64,000 nt of DNA from Senegalia massiliensis (GTDB taxonomy: Bacteria; Bacillota; Clostridia; Tissierellales; SIT17), in contig NZ_LR130785.1 of NCBI RefSeq assembly GCF_900626135.1, positions 218,079-282,078 of the forward strand, in the 5' to 3' direction. The position numbers and the translations under genes were made by a program. The notes under the pieces were generated by a model. The model searched no databases. It was not told the DNA's origin and saw only the letters and a list, made by a program, of their open reading frames with translations. Positions 37,093 to 47,187 of this stretch are shown in pieces (the stretch's first letter is position 1; each line of letters starts with the position of its first letter).

Positions 37093-38007
37093 ATGTTAAA
37101 AGGAAGACATTTAATTGAACCAAGAGATTTTTCATTAGAAGAATTAGATGAAATTTTTTCTCTCGCTGAAGACATTATAAAAAATGAAAAAAATTATCTG
37201 GATAAGTGTAGAGGTAAATTACTTGCTTCACTTTTCTATGAACCATCGACTAGAACTAGATTTAGTTTTGAATCTGCAATGTATAGGCTCGGAGGACAAG
37301 TGGTAGGATTTTCTGAAGCAGCAAGCTCTTCTGTATCAAAAGGTGAATCTGTAGCTGATACTATAAAAACTATTGCATGTTATTCTGATATAGCTGTAAT
37401 GAGACATCCAAAAGAAGGAGCACCACTTCTTGCTTCTAAAAATACTGATATGCCTATTATAAATGCTGGTGATGGAGGTCATCAACATCCTACTCAAACA
37501 TTAACTGATTTACTCACCATAAGAATTCTAAAAAAAGACTTATCAAATCATACTATAGGACTATGCGGAGACCTTAAATTTGGTAGAACAGTCCATTCTC
37601 TAGTAAAAGCAATGAAAAGATATTTAAATATAAATTTTGTATTTATATCTCCTGAAGAACTTCAAATTCCTGATTATATAAAAGATGATTTACAAGAAAA
37701 TAGCTACTATGAAACTGAAAGCCTTGATGAAGTAATAGATAAATTAGATATACTCTATATGACAAGAGTACAAAAAGAAAGGTTTTTTAATGAAGAAGAT
37801 TATGTACGTTTAAAAGATAGCTATATTCTAACAAATGAAAAACTTAAAAATTCAAAAGAAGACTTAATAATAATGCATCCCCTTCCAAGAGTAAATGAAA
37901 TAGCAGTTGAAGTTGATAGGGATAAAAGAGCTGTATATTTTGAGCAAGCAAAATTTGGGATGTATGTACGAATGGCTTTAATATTAAAATTATTGGGGGT
38001 GGAGTAA
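37093..38007 (+). CDS. pyrB: Aspartate carbamoyltransferase, catalytic subunit
   Basis: A 304-aa enzyme that joins carbamoyl phosphate and aspartate, the first committed step to pyrimidines. The carbamoyl-phosphate site [16 protein letters not shown] and the aspartate-loop region [15 protein letters not shown] are present, as is HPLPRVNEI. The ATG at 37093 follows AAAGGAG; the reading from 37066 has no ribosome site. It is the first gene of pyrB-I-C-F-K-D-E and abuts pyrI. Confidence 0.96.
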   Translation: MLKGRHLIEPRDFSLEELDEIFSLAEDIIKNEKNYLDKCRGKLLASLFYEPSTRTRFSFESAMYRLGGQVVGFSEAASSSVSKGESVADTIKTIACYSDIAVMRHPKEGAPLLASKNTDMPIINAGDGGHQHPTQTLTDLLTIRILKKDLSNHTIGLCGDLKFGRTVHSLVKAMKRYLNINFVFISPEELQIPDYIKDDLQENSYYETESLDEVIDKLDILYMTRVQKERFFNEEDYVRLKDSYILTNEKLKNSKEDLIIMHPLPRVNEIAVEVDRDKRAVYFEQAKFGMYVRMALILKLLGVE

Positions 38008-38430
38008 ATGTTAAATATCGATAGTATTAAAAAAGGTATAGTAATTGATCATATAAAAGAAGGATATGGATATAAGATATTTAAAGAGTTAGGACTTCAC
38101 AAAGTTGATTATAGAGTTGCACTTATAAGAAATGTTTCATCTAGAAAACAAGGTAAAAAAGACCTTATAAAAATAGAAAATAAAATAGATTTAGATTTAA
38201 ATGTACTTGGAATAATAGATCCAGATTTAACTGTAAATATAATTGAAGATGAAGAAATAAAAGAAAAGATAAAATTATCACTTCCAGAAAAGGTTAAAGG
38301 TATATTTACTTGTAAAAACCCAAGATGTATAACAAGTGAAGAAAATATAGAAGATGTAGAATTTATACTTGTGGATAAAGATAAAAAAGAATATAGATGT
38401 GAATACTGTGATACAAAAACTTCTTTATAG
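38008..38430 (+). CDS. pyrI: Aspartate carbamoyltransferase, regulatory subunit
   Basis: A 140-aa regulatory chain that binds nucleotides and joins PyrB trimers. The N-terminal allosteric domain begins [16 protein letters not shown]; the zinc domain has CKNPRC and CEYC. The ATG directly abuts the pyrB stop, with GGGGGTGGAG inside the end of pyrB, so translation is probably coupled. Confidence 0.95.
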   Translation: MLNIDSIKKGIVIDHIKEGYGYKIFKELGLHKVDYRVALIRNVSSRKQGKKDLIKIENKIDLDLNVLGIIDPDLTVNIIEDEEIKEKIKLSLPEKVKGIFTCKNPRCITSEENIEDVEFILVDKDKKEYRCEYCDTKTSL

Positions 38431-38440
38431 GAGGCTAAAT

Positions 38441-39613
38441 GTGGATTATATAATAAAAAATGCGAAAATTGTGGATAAGAGAAAAACTCTTACAGGGGAC
38501 CTGTGGATAAGTAATGGAAAAATAAAAAAAATATCAAATAATATAGATAGTGTTGGAAAAGAAATTATAGATGGAGAAGGAAAAGTAGTAATGCCATCTT
38601 TTATAGATATGCATGTTCATTTAAGAGAACCTGGACAGACTGAAAAAGAGGATTTAATAACAGGTGAGAAAGCTGCAGTAAAAGGTGGATTTACTCATGT
38701 ATGTGCCATGGCAAATACAAATCCAGTTTGTGATAATAAGACAATTATAGAATATATATTAAATAAACACAAAGAAAATGAAATATGTGGTTTAACTCAA
38801 ATATCAGCACTTACAAAAGGCCTTAAAGGTGAAGAGTTTGTAGATATAGATGAAATGCTTGAGTTTACTAATCTCTTTTCAGATGATGGAGTAAATGTAG
38901 ATGATGATGAACTTTTTAAAGAGGCTTTAAAATTATCAAAAGAAAAAAATTTTAAAATACTTACTCATTGTGAACCAGAAGCAGAAACTATAAAAAGAGA
39001 TTTAAAATTAATAGAAGAAGTTGGTGGAAACCTTCATATTTGTCATATAAGCCTTAGAGAAAGTTTAGATTTAATAAAAGAATATAAAAATAAAGGACTT
39101 AAATTTAGCTGTGAAGTAATGCCACATCATATATTTGAATGGGATAATGATTATAGAGTTAATCCTCCTTTTGCAACAAAAGATGATAGGGATGCAATGA
39201 TAGAAGGGATAAAAGAAGGAATAATTGATGTAATAGCTACAGATCATGCTCCTCATACAAAGAAGGATAAAGAAAATGGAGCTCCTGGAATATCAGGAAT
39301 AGAAGAGGCATTTTCATATGTTTATACTATATTTAAAGAAGAAGGAATTTCACTCAATTGTTTAAGCGAGAAGATGTCTTATACACCCTCAAAATTATTA
39401 GGACTTGATGAAGCGCTTATAGAAGAAGGAAAAGATGCAAATTTAGTATTAGTAAATTTAAATGAAAGCCATAAAATCAATACAAACGATTTTGTATCAA
39501 AAGGTAAGAATACACCTTTTGAAGGTAGACAAGTATATGGAAAAATTCTTAAGACCATAAAAAATGGTGAAATAGTATATAAAAATGAGGAGAGAAAATA
39601 TGATAATAGATAA
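38441..39613 (+). CDS. pyrC: Dihydroorotase
   Basis: A 390-aa class I dihydroorotase that closes carbamoyl-aspartate to dihydroorotate. The zinc motif HVHLREPGQTEKED and the DHAPHTKKDKE motif are intact. The start is GTG at 38441, six bases after AGGAGG; reading frames upstream overlap pyrI. The end overlaps pyrF by 14 bases. Confidence 0.95.
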   Translation: MDYIIKNAKIVDKRKTLTGDLWISNGKIKKISNNIDSVGKEIIDGEGKVVMPSFIDMHVHLREPGQTEKEDLITGEKAAVKGGFTHVCAMANTNPVCDNKTIIEYILNKHKENEICGLTQISALTKGLKGEEFVDIDEMLEFTNLFSDDGVNVDDDELFKEALKLSKEKNFKILTHCEPEAETIKRDLKLIEEVGGNLHICHISLRESLDLIKEYKNKGLKFSCEVMPHHIFEWDNDYRVNPPFATKDDRDAMIEGIKEGIIDVIATDHAPHTKKDKENGAPGISGIEEAFSYVYTIFKEEGISLNCLSEKMSYTPSKLLGLDEALIEEGKDANLVLVNLNESHKINTNDFVSKGKNTPFEGRQVYGKILKTIKNGEIVYKNEERKYDNR

Positions 39614-40451
39614 ATTATACAAAGAATGTATAGAGAAAAGCCCAATATGTGTAGGGCTTGATACAAAAATAGAATATTTGCCAGAGTATTTAATGAAAAA
39701 TGATATGAGTATAGAAGAAAAGATATTTACATTTAATAAAATGATAATAGATAATACAAGTGATTTAGTAGCATGTTTTAAAGTTCAAATTGCTTTTTAT
39801 GAAGCATTAGGAATAGAAGGATTAAAAGCATATAGCAAAACAGTTAAATATATAAGAAAAAAAGGAAAAATTGTAATAGGAGATATAAAAAGAGGAGATA
39901 TATCATCAACAGCAGAAGCGTATTCAGATGCTCATTTTAGTGGTGATTTTGAAGTAGATATAATTACTGTAAATCCATATATGGGTTATGATTCAATTAG
40001 TCCATATGAAAAATATATGGAAAATAAAGATAAAGCACTATTTATGTTAATTCATACTTCAAATAAAAGTTCAAAGGATTTTCAAGAGTTAAAAATCCAT
40101 GAAGAAAAATTATATATGAAGGTAGCAGAAAAATGTAATAAGTGGGGAGAAAATTCTATAGGTGAATCTGGATTTAATAAAATAGGTGGAGTAGTAGGTC
40201 TTACTTTCCCAGAAGAATTTTTAGAAATAAAGAAAAAGACACCAAATACATTTTTCTTAATTCCTGGCTATGGGGCTCAAGGAGGAAAAGGGGAGAGTAT
40301 AAAAGAGATATTTAAAGATGGTATATGTGGAGTTATAAACTCTTCAAGAGGAATTATAACTGCTCATAAAGGAAAAAATGAAGATGAAAACTTTGTAAAA
40401 TACACAAGACAAGCAGTCCTTTCTATGAAGGAGGATTTAATCATTGGCTAA
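39600..40451 (+). CDS. pyrF: Orotidine 5'-phosphate decarboxylase (type 2)
   Basis: A 283-aa decarboxylase making UMP from OMP. The sequence is of the longer type 2 form, with VGLDTKIEYLPE near the start and the catalytic segment GDIKRGDISSTAEAYSDA. The ATG lies inside the end of pyrC with GAGGAGAG before it. It overlaps pyrK by eight bases. Confidence 0.94.
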   Translation: MIIDKLYKECIEKSPICVGLDTKIEYLPEYLMKNDMSIEEKIFTFNKMIIDNTSDLVACFKVQIAFYEALGIEGLKAYSKTVKYIRKKGKIVIGDIKRGDISSTAEAYSDAHFSGDFEVDIITVNPYMGYDSISPYEKYMENKDKALFMLIHTSNKSSKDFQELKIHEEKLYMKVAEKCNKWGENSIGESGFNKIGGVVGLTFPEEFLEIKKKTPNTFFLIPGYGAQGGKGESIKEIFKDGICGVINSSRGIITAHKGKNEDENFVKYTRQAVLSMKEDLIIG

Positions 40452-41142
40452 AATACTAGAAAATATAAAAGTATCAGATAGAATATATAAATTAATTATA
40501 GAAGGTAAATTTCATGGAGAAATGGGCCAATTTTTTATGATAAGAGGATGGGGTGACTATCCTCTTTTATCTAGACCACTTAGTATTCATGATAAAAATA
40601 ATGAAAGTATAACATTTTTATATAGAGTAGAAGGTATTGGAACAAATAAATTAACGGAGTTAAGTAAAGAGGACAATGTTAAATTAGAAGGTCCATATGG
40701 TAACGGCTATCCAACTGTTAAAGGAAAAATAGCTATAGTTGGTGGGGGGATAGGTATTGCACCTTTACTTTATACTGCTAAAAATTTAAAGAACAGAGTA
40801 AAAGAATTAGATATATATTTAGGATTTACAGAAAAAGAATATTTAACAGAGGAATTTTGGAAATATGCAGATAATTTATATGTTTCAGTAGGTGATTTTA
40901 TAACTGAAAAATTAAACGTAGATAATTATGATCATATACTTACTTGTGGGCCAGAGATTATGATGAGAAAAATAGTAGATATGTCAAAAGACAAAAATGT
41001 AAAAACTTATGTTTCAATAGAAAAACATATGGCATGTGGAGTAGGAGCGTGTCTTGTATGCAGTTGTAAAACAAAAAATGGGATGAGTAGAGTCTGTAAA
41101 GATGGTCCAGTTTACCCGGGAGAGGATGTATTTTATGAGTAA
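40444..41142 (+). CDS. pyrK: Dihydroorotate dehydrogenase B, electron transfer subunit
   Basis: A 232-aa FAD/2Fe-2S protein that links PyrD to NAD. The FAD-binding RPLSIHD, the NAD-binding [16 protein letters not shown] and the C-terminal cluster motif [16 protein letters not shown]...C are present. The start is TTG, after AAGGAGG at 40429-40435 inside pyrF. Confidence 0.95.
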   Translation: MAKILENIKVSDRIYKLIIEGKFHGEMGQFFMIRGWGDYPLLSRPLSIHDKNNESITFLYRVEGIGTNKLTELSKEDNVKLEGPYGNGYPTVKGKIAIVGGGIGIAPLLYTAKNLKNRVKELDIYLGFTEKEYLTEEFWKYADNLYVSVGDFITEKLNVDNYDHILTCGPEIMMRKIVDMSKDKNVKTYVSIEKHMACGVGACLVCSCKTKNGMSRVCKDGPVYPGEDVFYE

Positions 41143-42037
41143 TTTAAATGTAGAGTTTGGAAAAGTTAAATTTAAAAATCCTGTAATAACAGCATCTGGT
41201 ACATTTGGATTTGGACGAGAATACAAAGAAATTTATGATATAGATCTTTTAGGTGGAATATCTACAAAAGGAATCACAAAGGAAAAAAGAGATGGAAATA
41301 CTGGTATGAGGATACATGAAACTTCATCTGGAATAATGAACAGTGTAGGACTTGAAAATCCAGGAGTAGAAGGATTCTTAAAAAATGAAATACCATTTCT
41401 AGAAAAATTAAATACTAATATAATAGTAAATATAGGAGGAGCATGTGAGAGTGATTATTTATATGCTATAGAAAAGGTATCAGAGACAAATATAGATATG
41501 ATCGAACTAAATATATCATGTCCTAATGTAAAAGCAGGAGGTATGGCTTTTGGTATAAAAACTAAAGATGCAAGACAAATTGTAAAAAGTGCAAGAAAAG
41601 TTACAAATCTACCACTTGTAGTGAAATTATCTCCTAATGCAGAAGATATAGTGGATATTGCTAGGGCCTGTGAAGAGGAAGGTGCAGATGGACTATCTTT
41701 AGTTAATACATTTAAAGGTCTTGCTATAGATATAGAAAAAAGGAAACCAATATTTGAAAATATATATGCAGGAGTATCAGGACCATCAATAAAGCCTATG
41801 GCACTTAGAATGGTAAATGAAGTATATAAAAATACTAACATACCTATAATGGGTATGGGAGGAATAATGAATGCAACTGATGCTATCGAATTTATAATGG
41901 CAGGATCAACATGTATTCAAGTTGGCACAGCTAATTTTGTAAATCCAAGAATAGCTATAGATATTATAAAAGGTATAGATAATTTCATGGAAAAAGAGGG
42001 TATAAAATCTTTAGATGAAATAATAGGAATAATATAA
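41135..42037 (+). CDS. pyrD: Dihydroorotate dehydrogenase B, catalytic subunit
   Basis: A 300-aa FMN enzyme that oxidises dihydroorotate to orotate with PyrK. Conserved stretches include [25 protein letters not shown] with the catalytic Cys, SLVNTFKG and [15 protein letters not shown]. The ATG at 41135 lies inside the end of pyrK with GGGAGAGG before it, so the genes overlap by eight bases. Confidence 0.96.
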   Translation: MSNLNVEFGKVKFKNPVITASGTFGFGREYKEIYDIDLLGGISTKGITKEKRDGNTGMRIHETSSGIMNSVGLENPGVEGFLKNEIPFLEKLNTNIIVNIGGACESDYLYAIEKVSETNIDMIELNISCPNVKAGGMAFGIKTKDARQIVKSARKVTNLPLVVKLSPNAEDIVDIARACEEEGADGLSLVNTFKGLAIDIEKRKPIFENIYAGVSGPSIKPMALRMVNEVYKNTNIPIMGMGGIMNATDAIEFIMAGSTCIQVGTANFVNPRIAIDIIKGIDNFMEKEGIKSLDEIIGII

Positions 42038-42057
42038 AAAATAAGGGAGAGTGTTAA

Positions 42058-42621
42058 ATGAATAATGTTATAAAACTATTAGAAAGATCGAGTGCACTAA
42101 TGGAAGGACATTTTTTATTATCATCAGGGAAACATAGTAATAGATACGTGCAATGTGCAAAAGTTTTAAGCTATCCAGAATATGCAGAAATGGTTATATC
42201 TGAAGTAGTAAGAAAAATATCGGATTTAGACATAGACTTAATAGTAGGCCCTGCAATGGGTGGAGTAATTGTAGCTTATGAAATGGGTAGACAATTGGAA
42301 ATACCTGCTATATTTACAGAGAGAAAAGATGGAGAGATGACTCTTAGACGTGGTTTTGAAATAAGAAATGGAGCTAGAGTTATGATAGCTGAAGATGTTG
42401 TAACTACCGGAAAATCCACTATGGAAACTAAAAAAGTTATAGAAGAGTTAGGTGGAGATGTTATAGGAGTTGCATCAATTATAGACAGAACTGGTGGGAA
42501 ATCAGAACTTAATATCCCATTATATGGTGCAGTAAAAATAGATATAGATACATTTGAAAAAGAAAATTGCCCATTGTGTAAAGATGGAAGTACTCCAGTA
42601 AAACCAGGTAGTAGAAATTAA
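42058..42621 (+). CDS. pyrE: Orotate phosphoribosyltransferase
   Basis: A 187-aa enzyme that makes OMP from orotate and PRPP. The PRPP motif VMIAEDVVTTGKSTMET is clear. The C-terminus carries a short Cys-containing extension (ENCPLCKDGSTPVKPGS), seen in the thermophile and clostridial branch. AAGGGAGAG precedes the ATG. It is the last gene of the operon and runs into a strong terminator. Confidence 0.95.
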   Translation: MNNVIKLLERSSALMEGHFLLSSGKHSNRYVQCAKVLSYPEYAEMVISEVVRKISDLDIDLIVGPAMGGVIVAYEMGRQLEIPAIFTERKDGEMTLRRGFEIRNGARVMIAEDVVTTGKSTMETKKVIEELGGDVIGVASIIDRTGGKSELNIPLYGAVKIDIDTFEKENCPLCKDGSTPVKPGSRN

Positions 42622-42667
42622 AATAAAAGGGATATGAAAGATTAATCTTTCATATCCCTTTTATTTT
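42620..42667. terminator. Terminator of the pyr operon
   Basis: A perfect 48-bp palindrome (aaaataaaagggatatgaaa and onward) ending in T-rich sequence on both strands; it may also serve the convergent yitT-like gene. Confidence 0.9.
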
Positions 42668-42700
42668 ACATAAAAACCTTCTAGGACAATTGTATTTAAT

Positions 42701-43561
42701 CTAAAATACAGGTTTTTTAAATCCACTTCCATGAATTTCTGCTGTATCCATGACTGTCATAAAAGCATCTTCATCTATATCAGTTACTACATTTTTAACT
42801 ACAGCAAGTTGTCTAGTTGAAACTACACAATATATTACTTTTTGCTTACGTCTACTGTAAGCTCCTTCTCCTTCCAAAAAGGTAATTCCTCTATTTACAC
42901 TTTTCATAAGAGCATTTGAAAGATCTTCATAATTATTTGTTACTATTAATACTAATTTTTTAGTATCTAATCCTATTATTATTTTATTCATAACAGCACT
43001 AGCTATAAACATGCTTATAAGAGTATATATAGCTAAAGTATAATCACTTATTGTAGCATTTATAAGAACTATAATTACATTTGTTACAAATAAAATTGTA
43101 GATATACCTATTTCAAACTTTTTTTTCATGATTACAGAAACTATATCAGTGCCACCAGTAGATGCTCGGACTTTGAATATAACCCCTGATGAAAATCCAA
43201 TAAATATTCCACCATATATTGTAGATGCTAATATATCTTCTATCCACATTGTTTCACTTAAAAATTCTGTTATATATAGAAAGAATGAAAGTGAGGTCAT
43301 TCCAACTATACTTACAAATGCAAAACGTCTATCAATTTCCTTTATTCCAAATATAAATATAGGTATATTTAATAGAAGTACAAAAATACCAGTATTTAAA
43401 CCTGTAATATATTTTAAAATTATTGCAATACCAGATACTCCTCCAGCAAGTAAATTATGTGGAATAATAAATGCATTTATTCCAATAGACATTATAAGTG
43501 TACCTAAAAGTATTACAACTGAGCTTTTTAGCCATTCTGATTTTAATATTTTTTTAGCCAT
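42701..43561 (-). CDS. YitT family membrane protein
   Basis: A 286-aa protein with five to six membrane segments (YitT, DUF161) and a C-terminal soluble DUF2179 domain (residues about 215-280, LEGEGAYSRRKQKVIYCVV). The family signature GGVSGIAIILKYITGLNTG is present. Function is unknown. GGAGGTG precedes the ATG. It is convergent with pyrE. Confidence 0.9.
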   Translation of the reverse strand: MAKKILKSEWLKSSVVILLGTLIMSIGINAFIIPHNLLAGGVSGIAIILKYITGLNTGIFVLLLNIPIFIFGIKEIDRRFAFVSIVGMTSLSFFLYITEFLSETMWIEDILASTIYGGIFIGFSSGVIFKVRASTGGTDIVSVIMKKKFEIGISTILFVTNVIIVLINATISDYTLAIYTLISMFIASAVMNKIIIGLDTKKLVLIVTNNYEDLSNALMKSVNRGITFLEGEGAYSRRKQKVIYCVVSTRQLAVVKNVVTDIDEDAFMTVMDTAEIHGSGFKKPVF

Positions 43562-43624
43562 ATAAACACCTCCAGAAAAGATTACTTCTACTATAATAAA
43601 TCATAGGAATCATTAAATCAATAC

Positions 43625-44935
43625 CTATTTTAATATTAATTTACTCTTATTCTGTTCTGTTAACCGTGCTAATTTTTCTATTTTTAAATTTATGTATTTT
43701 TTATCTAAATCTTCTAAGCTGTCTTTCTTAAAACTATTGATTACATATTTGGCAAAGTCCCATACCTTTAATTTAATTTTAATATTACTTTCAACTAATA
43801 TACATAATGACTCTAGTATTTCTGTAAGTATTGATTGATCTCCATTTCCATAATATATTATTTGATAATAAGATAGATACAATAGTTCATCAAAGTCAGA
43901 GTATTTCATAGTAAGTCTCAATACATCTTTATTATCATGATAATACATAGTATGGATTTGCGACATTGATATTTGAGATAATATTACTGAAAGCTTCTTT
44001 ATACAAAGTATAGCTGTATTAGGATCATTTATGCCAGGAGATAGTGCCTTTAACGCTACATCTACTATTTTTTGTATTCCAAATTCAATATCTTGAAACA
44101 TAGATCTATAGTTTCCTATAGTGATATTTTCAGTAATTATTTTGACATCTTCTAAAGATTTATTACTATAAGCTGTAAGTATTTGATTTCCTTTAATAAC
44201 AAACTCACCTATTTTTCTTTCCATTTCAATAGAAATATCCAGATCTTTTGCAAGGTTTATAATTTCCGATGTATCTACAAGTTGGATATACCCTGTTTCT
44301 GGAGCTAGAACTTGTATTGATAAGTCTGGATTTTCTATCATATATAAAGGTTCATATCGTATTCTTTCATCATTTATAACACGGTTATCAAGTTCATTTA
44401 TTAAATATATTGATTCATTAGATATATTATTTATAAGTTTATTTACTTGCATGAACGTAGCTACATGATGTATGAAAAATATAAAAAAGGCAACAGAAAA
44501 AATAGATGCTATTACACCAACAAGTGCAGAAAGTACAAAGCTATTTTCTAAATCTTCTTTTAGAAATAACAGAGACATTATAAGATATATAAAAGTACCC
44601 AAAAATACCCCTAATATTCTTAAAGTTATCTTTTTATTTAAAAAATCTTGTAATGTTCTAGGTGAATATTGGGACGAATATGTACTTAGTACTACCATCA
44701 TTGTAGAAAATGCTATAGTCATCATAGTTATAATGGCAGCAGCAAGTGATGAAAGTATTGTTTGAGCCAAATCAAAATCAGTTAATAGTACTTGTGGAAT
44801 ATAAATTTTTATCTCTTCTGCAAGAAAAGTATCAATTGATATTATTATTATAGATAATATAAAGGAAATAACTCCATATATTACTGGCACAAACCAAATT
44901 TTTGATCTAATTTTTAATATCCACCTATTGACCAT
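43625..44935 (-). CDS. DUF2254 membrane protein
   Basis: A 436-aa predicted membrane protein of the DUF2254 family. Four hydrophobic segments in the first 170 residues include the conserved TIAFSTMMVVLSTYSSQYSPRTL stretch of the family, with a soluble C-terminal domain containing ALSPGINDPNTA. Function unknown. GGAGTGATT precedes the ATG. It is separated from the YitT gene by 63 bases and read in the same direction. The region before it holds a notable hairpin. Confidence 0.85.
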   Translation of the reverse strand: MVNRWILKIRSKIWFVPVIYGVISFILSIIIISIDTFLAEEIKIYIPQVLLTDFDLAQTILSSLAAAIITMMTIAFSTMMVVLSTYSSQYSPRTLQDFLNKKITLRILGVFLGTFIYLIMSLLFLKEDLENSFVLSALVGVIASIFSVAFFIFFIHHVATFMQVNKLINNISNESIYLINELDNRVINDERIRYEPLYMIENPDLSIQVLAPETGYIQLVDTSEIINLAKDLDISIEMERKIGEFVIKGNQILTAYSNKSLEDVKIITENITIGNYRSMFQDIEFGIQKIVDVALKALSPGINDPNTAILCIKKLSVILSQISMSQIHTMYYHDNKDVLRLTMKYSDFDELLYLSYYQIIYYGNGDQSILTEILESLCILVESNIKIKLKVWDFAKYVINSFKKDSLEDLDKKYINLKIEKLARLTEQNKSKLILK

Positions 44936-44965
44936 ATAATCACTCCGAAATTTAAATTGAATAAA

Positions 44966-45060
44966 GAAAAGAGAGTAGGTCTATGGGGGAGTTCCTACTC
45001 TCTTTCTACCACTATTAAAGGGGCTTTGCATGGGGTTAATAATAGTATACCCAAGCATAA
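44966..45060. other. Structured intergenic element between the DUF2254 gene and pncB
   Basis: A 12-bp hairpin, aaagagagtagg with cctactctcttt and a 14-base loop (44968-45005), followed by a GC-richer stretch with ggggctttgcatgggg and partly symmetric actattaa/ttaataatagt flanks. It lies in the leader of DUF2254 (minus strand) or upstream of pncB (plus strand). It is more conserved-looking than the AT-rich sequence around it, but I do not recognise a known RNA family. Confidence 0.4.
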
Positions 45061-45107
45061 AAAAAACAAACATAATTATATAAAAAATAAACTAAAATAT
45101 TTTTTCT

Positions 45108-45135
45108 TTGAATTATACACATTAAAGGTTATAAT
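45108..45135 (+). promoter_or_regulatory. Promoter of pncB
   Basis: TTGAAT (45108-45113), a 16-base spacer and TATAAT (45130-45135), about 50 bases before the start codon. Confidence 0.6.
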
Positions 45136-45183
45136 AAAACTAATGAGATAACGATTACATAATAAAGGAAGAGGGCGAACTCA

Positions 45184-46653
45184 ATGACAAAAATTGATTG
45201 GCAAGATAAAAAAAATCTAACAATGCTTGCAGATTTCTATGAACTTACTATGGCAAATGGATATTTAGAACATGGTTTACATGAAAAAATAGCATATTTT
45301 GATATGTTTTTTAGACGAATTCCAGATAATGGTGGATTTGCAATAATGGCAGGGGTAGAACAATTAATAGAATATCTTAAAAATCTACAGTTTTTAGAGG
45401 AAGATATAGACTATTTAAGAGAAAAAAATATGTTTAGTGAAAAATTTCTAGATTATCTAAGAGATTTTAAATTTGAATGTGATGTATGGGCAGTAAAAGA
45501 AGGAATGCCAATATTTCCAAGAGAGCCAATTGTAAAAGTAAGAGGACCTGTCATACAAGCTCAATTTATAGAAACTATGATACTTTTAACTATAAATCAT
45601 CAAAGTTTGATTGCAACAAAAGCTAATAGAATAGTAAGGGCTGCAGCTGGGAGACCAGTACTTGAATTTGGTTCAAGAAGAGCACAAGGCTATGATGGTG
45701 CTACTTTAGGAGCAAGAGCATCATATATTGGAGGATGTGCTGGAACAGCTTGTACTATAGCTGACAGGGATTATAATATACCTGCTACAGGAACTATGGC
45801 TCATAGTTGGGTACAGTTATTTGAAACAGAAGAAGAAGCATTTAGAACTTATGCAAAGACTTATCCAGATAATTGTGTATTATTAGTTGATACTTATGAC
45901 GTACTTAAATCAGGCGTACCTAATGCAATTAAAGTTTTTAAAGAAGAAGTAGTAGAAAAAGGTTATAGGCCAAAAGGAGTAAGGCTTGATAGTGGAGATA
46001 TAGCATATCTTTCAAAGGCAGTTAGAAAAATGCTTGATGAAGCAGGGTTAGAAGATTGTAAAATAGTAGCATCAAATTCATTAGATGAATATATAATACG
46101 TGAATTACTGCTTCAAGATGCAAAAGTAGATTCATTTGGTGTAGGTGAAAGACTTATAACATCTAAATCTGAACCTGTATTTGGTGGTGTTTATAAACTT
46201 GTAGCTGTGGAAAAGGATGAAAATATAATACCAAAAATTAAAGTAAGTGCTAATGTTGAAAAAATTACAACACCAGGTGCTAAAGATCTTTATAGATTAT
46301 ATGATAAAGAAACAGGTAAAGCTATAGCAGATTTAGTTACAATGGAAGGAGAAAAGGTATATGAAGATAGACCATATGAATTATTTAATCCTTTATATAC
46401 TTGGAAAAGAAAAAAAGTTTATAATTTTAGAGCAGAAAAGATACTTACAAAAATATTTGATAAAGGAAAATGTATATATGAAAGCCCTAATGTAGATAAT
46501 ATAAAAAGATTTTGTAAAGAACAAATAGATACTCTTTGGGAAGAAGTATTAAGGTTTGAACATCCTCATAAATATTATGTAGATTTATCATATGATTTAT
46601 GGAAAATAAAAGATGACTTGCTAAAAGAATATTCAGTTGAAAAATTAAGTTAA
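45184..46653 (+). CDS. pncB: Nicotinate phosphoribosyltransferase
   Basis: A 489-aa enzyme that makes nicotinate mononucleotide in the NAD salvage pathway. The motifs MADFYELTMANGYL-like start (LADFYELTMANGYL), EFGSRRAQGYDGA, GTMAHSW and RLDSGDIAYLSK are clear. The length fits the longer Gram-positive form. GGAAGAGGGCG precedes the ATG. No obvious NiaR-like dyad was found before it. The gene is alone on its transcript. Confidence 0.95.
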   Translation: MTKIDWQDKKNLTMLADFYELTMANGYLEHGLHEKIAYFDMFFRRIPDNGGFAIMAGVEQLIEYLKNLQFLEEDIDYLREKNMFSEKFLDYLRDFKFECDVWAVKEGMPIFPREPIVKVRGPVIQAQFIETMILLTINHQSLIATKANRIVRAAAGRPVLEFGSRRAQGYDGATLGARASYIGGCAGTACTIADRDYNIPATGTMAHSWVQLFETEEEAFRTYAKTYPDNCVLLVDTYDVLKSGVPNAIKVFKEEVVEKGYRPKGVRLDSGDIAYLSKAVRKMLDEAGLEDCKIVASNSLDEYIIRELLLQDAKVDSFGVGERLITSKSEPVFGGVYKLVAVEKDENIIPKIKVSANVEKITTPGAKDLYRLYDKETGKAIADLVTMEGEKVYEDRPYELFNPLYTWKRKKVYNFRAEKILTKIFDKGKCIYESPNVDNIKRFCKEQIDTLWEEVLRFEHPHKYYVDLSYDLWKIKDDLLKEYSVEKLS

Positions 46654-46741
46654 TAAATGTTAAAAAGATGTTAATACAAGCTTTCCATGGGTATAAAGAG
46701 GAATAACAGAAAAACAATAGAAAATAATAGGAGGGTTTTGT

Positions 46742-47158
46742 ATGTTTTTTAAATCAATGATTGATGATGTATTAAATAAGAGAGAGAAAGAAAGAAAAAG
46801 AGCTATGGCAAAAGGCGCTACTAAAGGTCTTACAGTAGGAGCAGCTTTAGGAGCAGTAGCAGGATTATTATTTGCACCTAAATCAGGTAAAGAGACAAGA
46901 GAAAATATAAAAGTTAAGGCAAATGAAACAAGAGAAGATTTAATGGAAATGGCAAATGAAAAAAAAGAAGATTTAAAAGCAAAAATAGAACAAACAAAAC
47001 AAGTTGTTCAAACTACAACAGAAGGTTTGAAAAAAACTGCAGATGAAACTAAGAAAAATTTACAAGAAACAAAAGAAGCAGCACAAGAAACAAAAGATGC
47101 AATAGATAAAACTCAAAATGATTTAGATGAAATGAATAAGGATTCAAAAAACAAATAA
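46742..47158 (+). CDS. YtxH domain protein
   Basis: A 138-aa protein. A glycine/alanine-rich hydrophobic segment (LTVGAALGAVAGLLFAPKSGKETRE) marks the YtxH family; the rest is a long Lys/Glu/Thr-rich helix with heptad character. Family members are linked to envelope or general stress. AGGAGGG precedes the ATG. A DUF948-like gene follows 29 bases later, the usual pairing for YtxH. Confidence 0.85.
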   Translation: MFFKSMIDDVLNKREKERKRAMAKGATKGLTVGAALGAVAGLLFAPKSGKETRENIKVKANETREDLMEMANEKKEDLKAKIEQTKQVVQTTTEGLKKTADETKKNLQETKEAAQETKDAIDKTQNDLDEMNKDSKNK

Positions 47159-47187
47159 CAAATAATAGAATATAATAAACTAAGGGG

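Noticed and set aside
44957-45151. 64-aa ORF with TTIKGALHGVNNSIPKHKK
   Set aside because: TTG start without a ribosome site, lying over the structured intergenic element; kept only as part of that finding.
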